Assembly (NCBI RefSeq): GCF_009796865.1
Contig: NZ_CP047028.1
Coordinates: forward strand, 1,178,001-1,242,000
Direction: 5' to 3'
DNA from: Formosa sp. L2A11
GTDB taxonomy: Bacteria > Bacteroidota > Bacteroidia > Flavobacteriales > Flavobacteriaceae
DNA: 64,000 nucleotides
A program made the position numbers and the translations under genes. The notes below the pieces were generated by a model, which worked only from the letters and a program-made list of their open reading frames with translations, ran no database searches and was not told the DNA's origin. Of this stretch, positions 37,321 to 46,411 are shown piece by piece (position 1 is the stretch's first letter; each line of letters starts with the position of its first letter).

Positions 37321-37748
37321 AAATACAGGTTATTTTAATATTCAGAATAAGGAATTAAGTGTTCTTTACATTGTAGTGTAATTAGTTCTTTAATTATAAT
37401 GGTAAAATATGTTTATAATAACAGCTAATTAACATTATTGTTTCTTTGTGATTTGTTTTGTTAAATGATATTCTAATATGTTAAATAGCTTTTTGTAAAA
37501 AAGGCATTTATGGGCTTTTTTTGAGTTAAAAATCTGTAGTTAATTTTAAGATTTACAGAGAATAATATCTATATAATGTAATAGTTACAGTTATTAAGGT
37601 GTTAAAATTGCTAAGACTTATGTAAAACCCTTCTAAACACAGTGACTTTCATAAAAGTTGTTAATATTTTTTTATATTTGTCTTTGTTAATAATATTTAA
37701 CAACTTACTTTTGTTGACAATTAACACTTAAAAATTAAACTTTTGAAT
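37321..37748. other. Gap with the ompA-like gene promoter
   Basis: A gap of about 430 bases, AT-rich. TATATTTG at 37673-37680 is an exact -7 box, 68 bases before the start of the OmpA-family gene, and gives it its own promoter with a leader of about 60 bases. No ORF or clear terminator for the helicase gene was seen. Confidence 0.55.
37673..37680 (+). promoter_or_regulatory. -7 promoter box of the OmpA-family gene
   Basis: TATATTTG, an exact TAnnTTTG match, is preceded by a T-rich stretch. TTG at 37658-37660 is too close to be a standard -33 element. Confidence 0.55.
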
Positions 37749-39101
37749 ATGAAAAATCTTAGCAGATTATTGTTCGCAATGTTGCTGGTATTTGGTTTTA
37801 GCAACACTTATGCGCAAGATGAAAACAACCCATGGGCGATTAGCTTTGGAGTAAATGCAGTGGATTTCTATCCTAACGGAGACGATGCACCATTTAGCGA
37901 AGGTTTCGGAGACGAATACTTCAACGTAGGTGATCACTGGAATATTTTACCTTCTTTATCAACTATTTCTGTAGCACGTCACATCACTGATGGGTTATCT
38001 TTTGGAGTAGCTGGTTCTATTAATAAAATTGAAAATTACGGAGATTCTTCTGTAGATGATTTATCTTACTACGGAATTGATGGTACTTTCAAATACAGTT
38101 TCTTAGAAACTAGTGTTTTCAATCCTTTCGTAGGAGTTGGTGGAGGTTACACTTGGGTAGACGAAATTGGTGCTGGTACTGTTAATGGTACTTTAGGTTT
38201 CAATGTTTGGTTTACTGATAACATTGGTCTTACTTTACAATCTTCTTACAAACATGCTTTCGAAGATTACTTAGATTCTCACTTCCAACATACTGCTGGA
38301 ATTACTATCAAATTTGGTGGAACTGATACTGATAAAGATGGAATTTACGACAAAAACGATGCTTGTCCAGATGTATTTGGTTTAGCAATGTTTAATGGTT
38401 GTCCTGATACTGACGGTGATGGTATCGAAGACAGTAAAGATACTTGTCCTAACGAAGCTGGTACAGCTGAGTTTAACGGTTGTCCTGATACTGACGGAGA
38501 CGGTGTAGCTGATCCTGATGATGCTTGTCCAACTGTTGCTGGATTAAAAGAATTAAACGGTTGTCCTGATGCTGATGCAGATGGTGTAGCTGATGGAGAT
38601 GATAAATGTCCTAACGTTGCTGGTCCTTCTGAAAACATGGGATGTCCTTGGCCTGATAAAGATGGTGATACTGTAGTAGATAAAGATGATAAATGTCCAG
38701 ACGTTCCTGGTACTGTTGCAAACAACGGTTGTCCTGAAGTTTCTGAAGCAGTTCAAAAATCTTTAAATGCTTACGCTAAAACTATTTTATTCCAAACTGG
38801 AAAATCTTCTATCAAAAAACATTCTGAAGAAGTATTAGCTAACATCATTGATATCTTAAAAGAATACCCTAATGCTAAATTTACAGTAGAAGGTCATACT
38901 GATAGTGTAGGATCTGATGCTTTAAACATGAAGTTATCTGAATCTAGAGCATTATCTGTAAAAGATTACTTAGTGAAAAACGGAGTTAACGAATTTAGAT
39001 TATCTTCTAAAGGTTACGGTGAAACTAAGCCAATCGATTCTAACAAAACTAGAGCTGGTAGAGCTAATAACAGACGTGTTGAAATTAACTTAGTTAAATA
39101 A
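37749..39101 (+). CDS. OmpA family outer-membrane protein with TSP3 repeats
   Basis: The ATG at 37749 gives [19 protein letters not shown] and a signal peptide ending YAQ; an in-frame TTG two codons earlier is not needed. The 450 residues run: an N-terminal beta-barrel of about 180 residues, five calcium-binding thrombospondin type 3-like repeats ([15 protein letters not shown] type) at about 185-320, and a C-terminal OmpA domain that binds peptidoglycan ([23 protein letters not shown]). It is a major-porin-like structural protein linking outer membrane and wall. Codons here are notably uniform, as in highly expressed genes. It has its own promoter and a strong terminator. Confidence 0.93.
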   Translation: MKNLSRLLFAMLLVFGFSNTYAQDENNPWAISFGVNAVDFYPNGDDAPFSEGFGDEYFNVGDHWNILPSLSTISVARHITDGLSFGVAGSINKIENYGDSSVDDLSYYGIDGTFKYSFLETSVFNPFVGVGGGYTWVDEIGAGTVNGTLGFNVWFTDNIGLTLQSSYKHAFEDYLDSHFQHTAGITIKFGGTDTDKDGIYDKNDACPDVFGLAMFNGCPDTDGDGIEDSKDTCPNEAGTAEFNGCPDTDGDGVADPDDACPTVAGLKELNGCPDADADGVADGDDKCPNVAGPSENMGCPWPDKDGDTVVDKDDKCPDVPGTVANNGCPEVSEAVQKSLNAYAKTILFQTGKSSIKKHSEEVLANIIDILKEYPNAKFTVEGHTDSVGSDALNMKLSESRALSVKDYLVKNGVNEFRLSSKGYGETKPIDSNKTRAGRANNRRVEINLVK

Positions 39102-39130
39102 GACTAAATCTGTTAAAATATAATTTTAGA

Positions 39131-39159
39131 AAACGCCCCGTTTATTCGGGGCGTTTTTT
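39131..39159 (+). terminator. Rho-independent terminator after the OmpA-family gene
   Basis: A 10-bp perfect stem AAACGCCCCG / CGGGGCGTTT (39131-39140, 39147-39156) with a 6-base loop ends in a T-run. It finishes only 11 bases before the start of the next gene. Confidence 0.92.
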
Positions 39160-39170
39160 ATTTTTATGCA

Positions 39171-41936
39171 ATGAGAACTTTTATAGAAGAGGTTATTGTA
39201 AACCTACAAGAGAAAGGGCTTAACCTTTCCGAATTAAAATTTATTCTTCCTAGTAAACGTGCTGGTACGTTCTTAAAGCATCAGCTTTCAAGATCGACTA
39301 AGCAAACCATGTTTGCTCCAGAAATATTAAGTATCGAAGACTTTGTTGAATCTATTTCTGGAATAAAAACAGTTTCGAATACAGAATTACTTTTTCAATT
39401 TTATCACACATACATTACGCTTAATACAGAAGCACAACCAGATTCGTTTGAAGTGTTTTCCAAATGGGCACAAATTCTACTTCAAGATTTTAACGAAATC
39501 GATAGGTATCTTATCCCTCAGGATAAAATATTCGATTATTTAAGTGCTATTCAAGAGTTAAAACATTGGTCTCTTGAAACAGAAAAAACAGAATTTGTTA
39601 AAAATTATTTAGCATTTTGGAATAAACTACATACATATTACACCCATTTTACAAACCATTTATTAGAAAATAATCTGGGATATCAGGGTTTGGTTTACAG
39701 ACAAGCAGATGCTCATGTTGGTGAATATGTAGCAGAAAATAAAATACAACACGTGTTTTTAGGTTTTAATGCTTTGAATACAGCCGAAGAGTCTATTATT
39801 CAGCATATCTTAGAACATACAGATGCTTTAATTTATTGGGATATAGATAAAACGTTTTACGAGAACCCAATACACGATGCTGGTTTGTTTACACGGCAAC
39901 ATGCCAAAAAGTGGACGTATTTTAAAACACATCCTTTTAATTGGATTACCGATAATTATAAGGGAGAAAAAAATATTAATATTATTGGTGTGCCTAAAAA
40001 TATAGGGCAGGCAAAATATATTGGTAACATTTTAAAAGACATTACTAAAACTAAAAAAAATATAGAGAGTACAGCTATTGTTTTAGGGAATGAAGATCTT
40101 TTACTTCCTGTTTTAAATTCTATACCCGATAATATAAAGAAATTGAATGTAACCATGGGGTTTCCTTTAAAATCGATTCCTTTGGCTTCATTGTTCGAGA
40201 GTCTTTTTAACCTTCATAAAAACAACCCGAAATCATTTTATTATAAAGAAGTTATTTCAATTTTGTCGCATCAGTTTATACGTCCTTTGTTTCTTCAGGA
40301 CGATAAAGATGTTGCCACAGCATTAATAGAAACCATTCAGACAAATAATATTGTTTTTCTTACACAACAGCATTTAGTAGAGTTGTGTGGTTCTTTTAAA
40401 GACGTTATTGCGTTGTTATTTGGTTCTTGGAGTAATAATGCTACAAAAGCTTTAGAGCGTTCTAAATCGCTTATTTTTGCAATAAAAGATCATTTAAATA
40501 TAAAGAAAGACGAGCATATTTTAAGTTTAGAATATACTTACAGGTTTCATGAGCTTTTTAATGAGTTGGAGCGTTTAAATATAACGTATAATTATTTTCA
40601 GTCTATAAGTTCGTTACACCAAGTGTATAAAGAGCTGTTAAGTAGTGAAACTTTAGATTTTCAAGGCGAGCCACTTCAAGGATTGCAAATTATGGGAATG
40701 TTAGAATCTCGTGTCTTAGATTTCGATACGGTTATTATTTCTTCTGTAAATGAAGGTGTTTTACCTGCAGGAAAAAGTAATAATTCGTTTATTCCTCTAG
40801 ATGTTAAAATAGAAAATAATTTACCTACGTTTAAAGAGAAAGATGCTGTTTATACCTATCACTTTTATCGTTTGTTACAGCGCGCTAAGACGGTTTATAT
40901 TATTTATAATACAGAGCCCGATGCTTTGGCTGGTGGAGAAAAAAGTAGATTTTTAACGCAATTAGAACTAGAGAATATTCATCCTTTAAAATATGCTATT
41001 GCTACGCCAACAGTGAGTTTAATGGAACAAAAATTAAAAACAGTTCCAAAATCTCCTTTGGTTTTAAAGCGTTTAAAAGAGGTTGCAAAGCGTGGTTTTT
41101 CTCCGTCTTCTTTAACTAATTTTATGCGAAATCCAATGGATTTCTATCTTCAAAAAGTATTGAAAATTCAGGAATACGATGAGGTTGAAGAAACTGTTGC
41201 GGCCAATACATTAGGTACGGTTGTACATAATACACTAGAAGATTTTTACAAACCGTTACAGGGTTCGCAATTAACGGTAGAACATATTACCGAAATGAAA
41301 ACTAAAATTTCGAGTACCGTTTTACATCATTTTGAAGAGACTTTTAATAAAGGAGATATTAGTACAGGTAAAAATTTAATTAGTTTCGAAATCGCCAAAC
41401 GCTATGTTTCTAACTTTATAAACTTAGAACTTAAAGAAGTAAAAGCGGGACGCGTTATTAAAATTATAGCTATTGAAGCCGATTTTAAACAAGTAAAAAT
41501 TAATATTCCAGAACTTGATTTTCCTGTAACTATTGGTGGTAAAGTAGATCGCGTAGATGAATACGATGGCACAACACGTATTATAGATTATAAAACGGGG
41601 AAAGTAAACCAGTCTCAAGTAGAAATTGTAGATTGGGACGAATTAACTACAGATTATACTAAATACAGTAAACCTTTCCAGATTCTATGTTATGCCTTTA
41701 TGATGCTTTCTGATGGTAAGTTAAAATTTCCCTTAGAAGCAGGAATTATTTCTTTTAAAAATCTAAACGGAGGTTTTTTAAAATTTACTAAGAAAGATAA
41801 ACAAGGTTATGGTGCGAATAAAATAACAGATATAAATAAAGATACTATTCAATTGTTTGAAGCGCAACTTAAGGTTTTAATTTTAGATATTTTTGATGCA
41901 GAAAAAGACTTTGAAGAAAAGGAAGTAAGCCATTAA
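39171..41936 (+). CDS. AddB-like PD-(D/E)XK nuclease family protein
   Basis: This is a 921-residue protein of the AddB/RexB-like class. It has an N-terminal inactivated-helicase region (LKFILPSKRAGTFLKHQL) and a long helical middle. The C-terminal nuclease domain carries FSPSSLTNFMRNPMDFYLQK, then GKVDRVDEYDGTTRIIDYKTGK with the Asp and the DYK catalytic motif. It would pair with the AddA-like helicase upstream for exonuclease/helicase processing of DNA ends. Unusually, its start sits 11 bases after the strong terminator of the OmpA gene, so its own promoter is unclear. Confidence 0.85.
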   Translation: MRTFIEEVIVNLQEKGLNLSELKFILPSKRAGTFLKHQLSRSTKQTMFAPEILSIEDFVESISGIKTVSNTELLFQFYHTYITLNTEAQPDSFEVFSKWAQILLQDFNEIDRYLIPQDKIFDYLSAIQELKHWSLETEKTEFVKNYLAFWNKLHTYYTHFTNHLLENNLGYQGLVYRQADAHVGEYVAENKIQHVFLGFNALNTAEESIIQHILEHTDALIYWDIDKTFYENPIHDAGLFTRQHAKKWTYFKTHPFNWITDNYKGEKNINIIGVPKNIGQAKYIGNILKDITKTKKNIESTAIVLGNEDLLLPVLNSIPDNIKKLNVTMGFPLKSIPLASLFESLFNLHKNNPKSFYYKEVISILSHQFIRPLFLQDDKDVATALIETIQTNNIVFLTQQHLVELCGSFKDVIALLFGSWSNNATKALERSKSLIFAIKDHLNIKKDEHILSLEYTYRFHELFNELERLNITYNYFQSISSLHQVYKELLSSETLDFQGEPLQGLQIMGMLESRVLDFDTVIISSVNEGVLPAGKSNNSFIPLDVKIENNLPTFKEKDAVYTYHFYRLLQRAKTVYIIYNTEPDALAGGEKSRFLTQLELENIHPLKYAIATPTVSLMEQKLKTVPKSPLVLKRLKEVAKRGFSPSSLTNFMRNPMDFYLQKVLKIQEYDEVEETVAANTLGTVVHNTLEDFYKPLQGSQLTVEHITEMKTKISSTVLHHFEETFNKGDISTGKNLISFEIAKRYVSNFINLELKEVKAGRVIKIIAIEADFKQVKINIPELDFPVTIGGKVDRVDEYDGTTRIIDYKTGKVNQSQVEIVDWDELTTDYTKYSKPFQILCYAFMMLSDGKLKFPLEAGIISFKNLNGGFLKFTKKDKQGYGANKITDINKDTIQLFEAQLKVLILDIFDAEKDFEEKEVSH

Positions 41937-41948
41937 GATTCTTATAAA

Positions 41949-42644
41949 ATGATAAAAAAATTATTTCGATTTTTATTTAAAATATTCTGTTGGTTTGTGT
42001 TCTGTTCCTTTGTTTTGGTACTTATTTATAAATATGTACCAGTGCCAATAACGCCGTTAATGGTTATTCGTAGTTTCGAAAATTCAGAAAATAATATACC
42101 AAAGGGGTGGAAACACGATTGGGTGCCTATGGATAAAATTTCTAATCCTATGCAAAAAGCGGTGATTTGCAGTGAGGATCAAAACTTTTTAAATCATAAT
42201 GGTGTCGATTTTAAGGCTGTACAAAAAGCATTTATCGAGAACCTAAAAGGTAAGCGTATTCGTGGTGGTAGCACAATTAGCCAGCAAACGGCTAAGAATG
42301 TGTTTTTATGGCCAGGGAGAAGTTGGTTACGTAAAGGTTTAGAAACTTATTTTACGGTTGTTATCGAATTATGTTGGAGTAAACAGCGTATTTTAGAAGT
42401 CTATTTAAACAGTATAGAAATGGGTAAAAGTGTTTATGGATGTGAAGCTGCAGCAACATTTTGGTTTAAGAAACCCGCATCAGCATTAACAACTTATCAA
42501 GCAGCCGCAATTGCAGCTGTTTTGCCTAATCCAAGAGTGTATAAAGCAAATCCAGCTTCTACATATATCCAGAAAAGAAAAGTATGGATTGTTAAACAAA
42601 TGAACTTTTTTGGACCTTTACGATTTGAAAATAATGAAAAATAA
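41949..42644 (+). CDS. mtgA: Monofunctional biosynthetic peptidoglycan transglycosylase
   Basis: It polymerises lipid II into glycan strands. The 231-residue GT51 protein has one N-terminal membrane anchor at about 10-30. GT51 motifs are visible: AVICSEDQNFLNHNGVD, with catalytic Glu in SEDQNF near 76, RGGSTISQQTAKNVFLW, and LEVYLNSIEMGKSVYGCEAAA. No transpeptidase domain follows, consistent with MtgA. It begins 12 bases after the AddB-like gene and overlaps the next start by 11 bases. Confidence 0.93.
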   Translation: MIKKLFRFLFKIFCWFVFCSFVLVLIYKYVPVPITPLMVIRSFENSENNIPKGWKHDWVPMDKISNPMQKAVICSEDQNFLNHNGVDFKAVQKAFIENLKGKRIRGGSTISQQTAKNVFLWPGRSWLRKGLETYFTVVIELCWSKQRILEVYLNSIEMGKSVYGCEAAATFWFKKPASALTTYQAAAIAAVLPNPRVYKANPASTYIQKRKVWIVKQMNFFGPLRFENNEK

Positions 42645-43095
42645 TTCTGAAATAAAACAGGAACTTTTAAAGTGTTGTGATGCGTTTATAGAAAAACGTT
42701 TTGCAAATGTGCAACACAATATTGCCGAAGTTCAAGAGGCGCTAACTTCAGAAACCAAGAGTTCTGCAGGTGATAAACATGAAACCGGACGCGCGATGTT
42801 ACAATTAGAACGCGAAAAATTTGGTGTACAACTCTCTGAGGTTAATCAAGTAAAGCAAGCTTTGTCTAAAATTAATGTATTAAAACAGTCTGAGGCCGTT
42901 TGTTTAGGAAGTGCTGTTACTACAAATGCTTCAAATTATTTTATAGCTATTAGTGCAGGAGAAATAGTGGTTGATAAGACTAAATATTTTGCCATTGCAC
43001 CAAACACACCTATTGGTTTGCTTTTGCTTTCAAAACGAGCAGGAGAGGTTGTGACATTTAGAAATCAAGAATTTACGATTTTAAACGTTTTTTAG
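42634..43095 (+). CDS. GreA/GreB C-terminal-like protein
   Basis: The ATG at 42634 was chosen; an upstream in-frame codon at 42610 would only extend the overlap with mtgA. The 153 residues contain GDKHETGRAMLQLEREKFG and then VCLGSAVTTNASNYFIAISAGEIVVD and APNTPIGLLLLSKRAGEVVTF. The latter resembles the GreA/GreB FKBP-like C-terminal domain, while the acidic coiled-coil tip is not clear. Related flavobacterial proteins are sometimes labelled 3-oxoacyl-ACP synthase, which this sequence does not support. It may bind RNA polymerase. Its 3' end overlaps the convergent ABC gene by 23 bases. Confidence 0.65.
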   Translation: MKNNSEIKQELLKCCDAFIEKRFANVQHNIAEVQEALTSETKSSAGDKHETGRAMLQLEREKFGVQLSEVNQVKQALSKINVLKQSEAVCLGSAVTTNASNYFIAISAGEIVVDKTKYFAIAPNTPIGLLLLSKRAGEVVTFRNQEFTILNVF

Positions 43096-44041
43096 CTGTT
43101 TCTGTGAGTTTAATCATTACGTTTTTATCAATTTTTAATTCTGTTTTATGATAAAGGAAAATGGATTTTGAACGGTATTCTGCTTCAATTAAATAAATAT
43201 TTCCTCTAAAATAATTACTTTTAATTTTAACTTTTAAGTCAGCATTTTTAGATAATTCCAATTCATGAGCATAAACAAATACCGTTTCTTCAGAAGATTC
43301 TAATGCCAGGTCTGAAGCTTTCATGGTATTAAATTCATCAAAAAAAGACGCAATTAAAGGCTTTTCTGGTGTTTTATATAGATTCTTAGGTGTATCGTAA
43401 GCAATTATTTTTCCGTTGTTTAAAACAATCATTTGGTCTGCATAAGGTAAGACGTCTTCACGATCGTGAGTAGCAACTACACAGGTAATATTTTTTTCCT
43501 TTAAATATTTAAATAAATTACGACGTAATGTTTGTTTCTGGAAGTTGTCTATGTGGCTAAACGGTTCGTCTAATAAAATAATTTCCGGCTGTCTGGCAAT
43601 AGCTCTAGCTAGTGCTACACGTTGTTTTTGTCCGCCGCTTAATAACTTCACTTTTACATCTGTGAATTCTACTAAATCTACTAATTCAATCAATTCTGTG
43701 GCGCGTCTATCTTTCTCTTCAGGAAAGAAGTTAGATAAGAATTTTCCAATATTTTCCTTAACAGAAATAAAAGGCATTAAATCGAATTCTTGAGAGACAT
43801 ATTTCATGAAATCGTAACCAATAACCAGGTTAAATTTTGGACCTAAAATAGCCTGTTCTTTCCAGTAAACGTCACCTTCAGGTAAATCGTAAGTTCCGTA
43901 AAGAAGTTTTAATAATGTACTTTTTCCTGAACCACTTTCTCCAATAATAGATAACTGTTCGCCCTGTTTTACTGAAAAAGAAATGTTTTCAAGAATGGTT
44001 TTTGTATCGTAACCAAATGAAATATTTTGTACTTGAAGCAT
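43073..44041 (-). CDS. ABC transporter ATP-binding protein
   Basis: This is a 322-residue cytoplasmic ATPase subunit. Walker A GESGSGKS is at 34-41, the signature LLSGGQKQRVALARA in the middle, Walker B IILLDEPFS, and the switch VVATHDRED with its His. About 90 C-terminal residues form an extra domain with a basic surface that may be a TOBE-like regulatory part, as in sugar/metal importers. No permease or binding protein is adjacent, so transported substrate and partners are unknown. It is 30 bases after the large HAD gene on the same strand. Confidence 0.88.
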   Translation of the reverse strand: MLQVQNISFGYDTKTILENISFSVKQGEQLSIIGESGSGKSTLLKLLYGTYDLPEGDVYWKEQAILGPKFNLVIGYDFMKYVSQEFDLMPFISVKENIGKFLSNFFPEEKDRRATELIELVDLVEFTDVKVKLLSGGQKQRVALARAIARQPEIILLDEPFSHIDNFQKQTLRRNLFKYLKEKNITCVVATHDREDVLPYADQMIVLNNGKIIAYDTPKNLYKTPEKPLIASFFDEFNTMKASDLALESSEETVFVYAHELELSKNADLKVKIKSNYFRGNIYLIEAEYRSKSIFLYHKTELKIDKNVMIKLTETAKKRLKS

Positions 44042-44071
44042 AATATTAAATCGCTATAAATTACTTTAAAA

Positions 44072-46147
44072 TTAATTGTTTTTGAAGTAAGTAGATTTAA
44101 GTAAAAATAAAGGTTTTAAAACACTAAATCGCATGAATTTGTTGAATAAATAATAAAAATATATAAAATAACTTGGTGTTAAAAAGGCTAAAAACTTATT
44201 CTTTTGATACAATACCGGTTTTAATTTGGTAATATATCTAAACACAACTTCTGGTGTTTTTATAAAGGTAATAAGATGACTTATTGGACTTCCTAATTCT
44301 TGTTTTTCATATTTTAAACCCACTGTATTTGTACCTATATTTTGGTAAAACCCAGAGTTTAAATTTTCTATAAATTTTAATGTTTTTCTATTATAAAAGA
44401 GTCCTGTTTTAAGTGCTATTTTTGAAATAATATGCTGAATCATTTTCTGATCGTAACATATGTTTTCTAAATCTTTAAGTAAAACCTGATGAAAGCCTAG
44501 CATTTGTTTTTGATGCTTTTCTATGTAATTTTCATACAGCCATTTTTCTTCAGGATTATGTTTTTCAACAACATAATTTTCTTCACTTGTATATTCAACA
44601 GCACTTCCATGATTTGCAGCAGAAAATTGCTCGTAATATTGGTTATTTGCCATAAGCAAATAGTCTGTATACGAAGTAAATGGTAGTATTGAAAATATTA
44701 AGCCATCACGCTTTGTTTTTTCTTGAATATTATAAATATATCTTAAGCCTAAATAATAACCCGTAATAGGCACCTGTTCGTTATAGAACCCGAATAAAGA
44801 TTCTTGCATGGTTCCGCCCCAACCAATATCTACAAGGCAAACGCCTTCTTTTTCAATATCTACTCCAAACGCATTTATGTATGCTTTAAAACTTTCTTTA
44901 TTGGTTTCTCTATGTGTTTTGTAAAACGTAATAAAGGTTTTATTTTGTTTTAAATTTTCAAAAACAGGAGATTCAAAAAAGTTTTTAATTGGTACATTAG
45001 AACTTAATTTTAAATCTGTAATAATTGTATTTTGGGTGGCTTCTGGACAATTAAAAAAGATTAAGAAATCTTCTATAGATAATTCTGGATATTTATTTTT
45101 TAAGTATAAAAAAGGTTCGGTTTCTAGCGGCTCTAAATTAATTTGAATGGAAGCTTGTCTTGATGTTTTTAAGTAATGCGTATTGATTTTTGAGTGTTTA
45201 TCTATAAGATGAAACTCTTGATAAGAATCGAATATTTTTTTTAAAAACTGACCTTCTCTAGCTAGGAAAAACATATTTTTAATCCCTTCTTTTTTACTTT
45301 TTAAATAGAGCCTTTCAATAAAAAAATGATAATAAATAATATATTGTGTAAAAGGCATTACATCCTTTTTTTTCGAACGGTTATAAATATTATTTACAAC
45401 TTGTTTTGTGTTTTTTAAATCACTTCCAATAGCATTTAATTTATTTTTTTTAAGATACTTATCGTGCGGTAGTTTATAAGCGTTTAATCCGTTTTTAATA
45501 GCGTTATCATAATCACTTCTTTGGTTGTCGCCAATCATGACAACTTCGCTTGGATTTGTTATAGAAAGCGCGTCTAAAACTTTTTTATAAATAGTGCCCG
45601 CATGCTTACTTGTTTCTAGTACAGAAGAACTAAAAATGTTATCGAAAATATTTAAAATACCATGATAGTCTAATAACTTTTCAAACAACGATTTTGATCC
45701 ATAAAAATCGGATACCAGATAGACTTTTCCTCCTTCAGTTTTAAATGCTTTTATAATATTTAATACATCCTTATTTAAGTACTGTACACTACTTTCTGTT
45801 TTAAAATCTATGCGTTCAAATAGATAAGAGAAATAGTCTTTTTTTCTGAAATCTATAAGGTTAGAATTTACTAACCGAATAAAAACAGCATCGATTAATA
45901 TGTTGTAAGGAATCTCGACATTATTTTTTTTATACTTTTCGCATAAATGAGATAACGATTCTTGTCTTATAAAATAAAGCTCATCAATAGAAATGTCTAA
46001 TCCTAACTCTGCGATCATGTATTTTGCCCATAATTTTAAAGTATAATTCGGATGCACATTTCTGTGAATAATGGTATCGTAATAGTCACTAAAAAGAATT
46101 TTAGTGTTTTGGTTACTCAATTTGATCTTTAAATTATTCAAAGACAT
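44072..46147 (-). CDS. Large HAD-superfamily protein, polysaccharide-associated type
   Basis: The 691-residue protein begins with a HAD hydrolase domain of about 230 residues: motif I FSDYYDTIIHR (Asp21, Thr25), motif II LVSDFYG and motif IV VMIGDNQRSDYDNA. Asp at the second acid position of motif I is Tyr, as in the related DxFDT-type proteins. The long C-terminal part has FFLAREGQFLKKIFDSY near 283, then LKTSRQASI, a layout known from proteins in capsule or glycan clusters. No signal peptide. The function of the C-terminal region is not known. Confidence 0.72.
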   Translation of the reverse strand: MSLNNLKIKLSNQNTKILFSDYYDTIIHRNVHPNYTLKLWAKYMIAELGLDISIDELYFIRQESLSHLCEKYKKNNVEIPYNILIDAVFIRLVNSNLIDFRKKDYFSYLFERIDFKTESSVQYLNKDVLNIIKAFKTEGGKVYLVSDFYGSKSLFEKLLDYHGILNIFDNIFSSSVLETSKHAGTIYKKVLDALSITNPSEVVMIGDNQRSDYDNAIKNGLNAYKLPHDKYLKKNKLNAIGSDLKNTKQVVNNIYNRSKKKDVMPFTQYIIYYHFFIERLYLKSKKEGIKNMFFLAREGQFLKKIFDSYQEFHLIDKHSKINTHYLKTSRQASIQINLEPLETEPFLYLKNKYPELSIEDFLIFFNCPEATQNTIITDLKLSSNVPIKNFFESPVFENLKQNKTFITFYKTHRETNKESFKAYINAFGVDIEKEGVCLVDIGWGGTMQESLFGFYNEQVPITGYYLGLRYIYNIQEKTKRDGLIFSILPFTSYTDYLLMANNQYYEQFSAANHGSAVEYTSEENYVVEKHNPEEKWLYENYIEKHQKQMLGFHQVLLKDLENICYDQKMIQHIISKIALKTGLFYNRKTLKFIENLNSGFYQNIGTNTVGLKYEKQELGSPISHLITFIKTPEVVFRYITKLKPVLYQKNKFLAFLTPSYFIYFYYLFNKFMRFSVLKPLFLLKSTYFKNN

Positions 46148-46411
46148 TAAAGGTTAAATTTGATTAATATTTTGTTTTTGCGATAACGAAGATAAGTTTT
46201 AGTGCGTTAAACCAATAAAATTCTTTATTGAATTAGAATGTAGGCTAAAATTTATCCTTTTAAAAATTTACGAAATATAGACAAATTAATAATTTAATAC
46301 AATTTCATGTTTTTAAGTCCTTGTTATTCTGTTACTTATTTCGGGTTGGTGTGAAATAAAAAAAGCCATTTAATAATTATTAAATGGCTTTAGTTTTAGA
46401 GTGAAGTCTAT
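46148..46411. other. Gap with a 30-base perfect palindrome
   Basis: The interval between the HAD gene start and the prolyl oligopeptidase stop holds the palindromic hairpin at 46362-46391. A TAAATTTG-type box occurs on the plus strand at its left end, but no plus-strand gene follows it. No ORF was supported. Confidence 0.4.
46362..46391 (-). terminator. Palindromic terminator of the prolyl oligopeptidase gene
   Basis: Thirty bases form a perfect palindrome (AAAGCCATTTAATAA and its complement). An A-run on the plus strand beside it gives a T-run on the minus strand. It lies 20 bases after the stop of the minus-strand peptidase gene. Confidence 0.8.

Noticed and set aside
37495..37545. Possible terminator for the AddA-like gene (AAAAAAGG...GGGCTTTTTTT)
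   Set aside because: Arms pair only through A-T runs with a G-G clash; no stable stem.
38345..38725. 126-codon frame on the minus strand over the TSP3 repeats
   Set aside because: It is an antisense shadow of the repetitive Asp/Gly-rich codons of the OmpA-family gene and encodes low-complexity Ser/Pro/Gly sequence without a start context.
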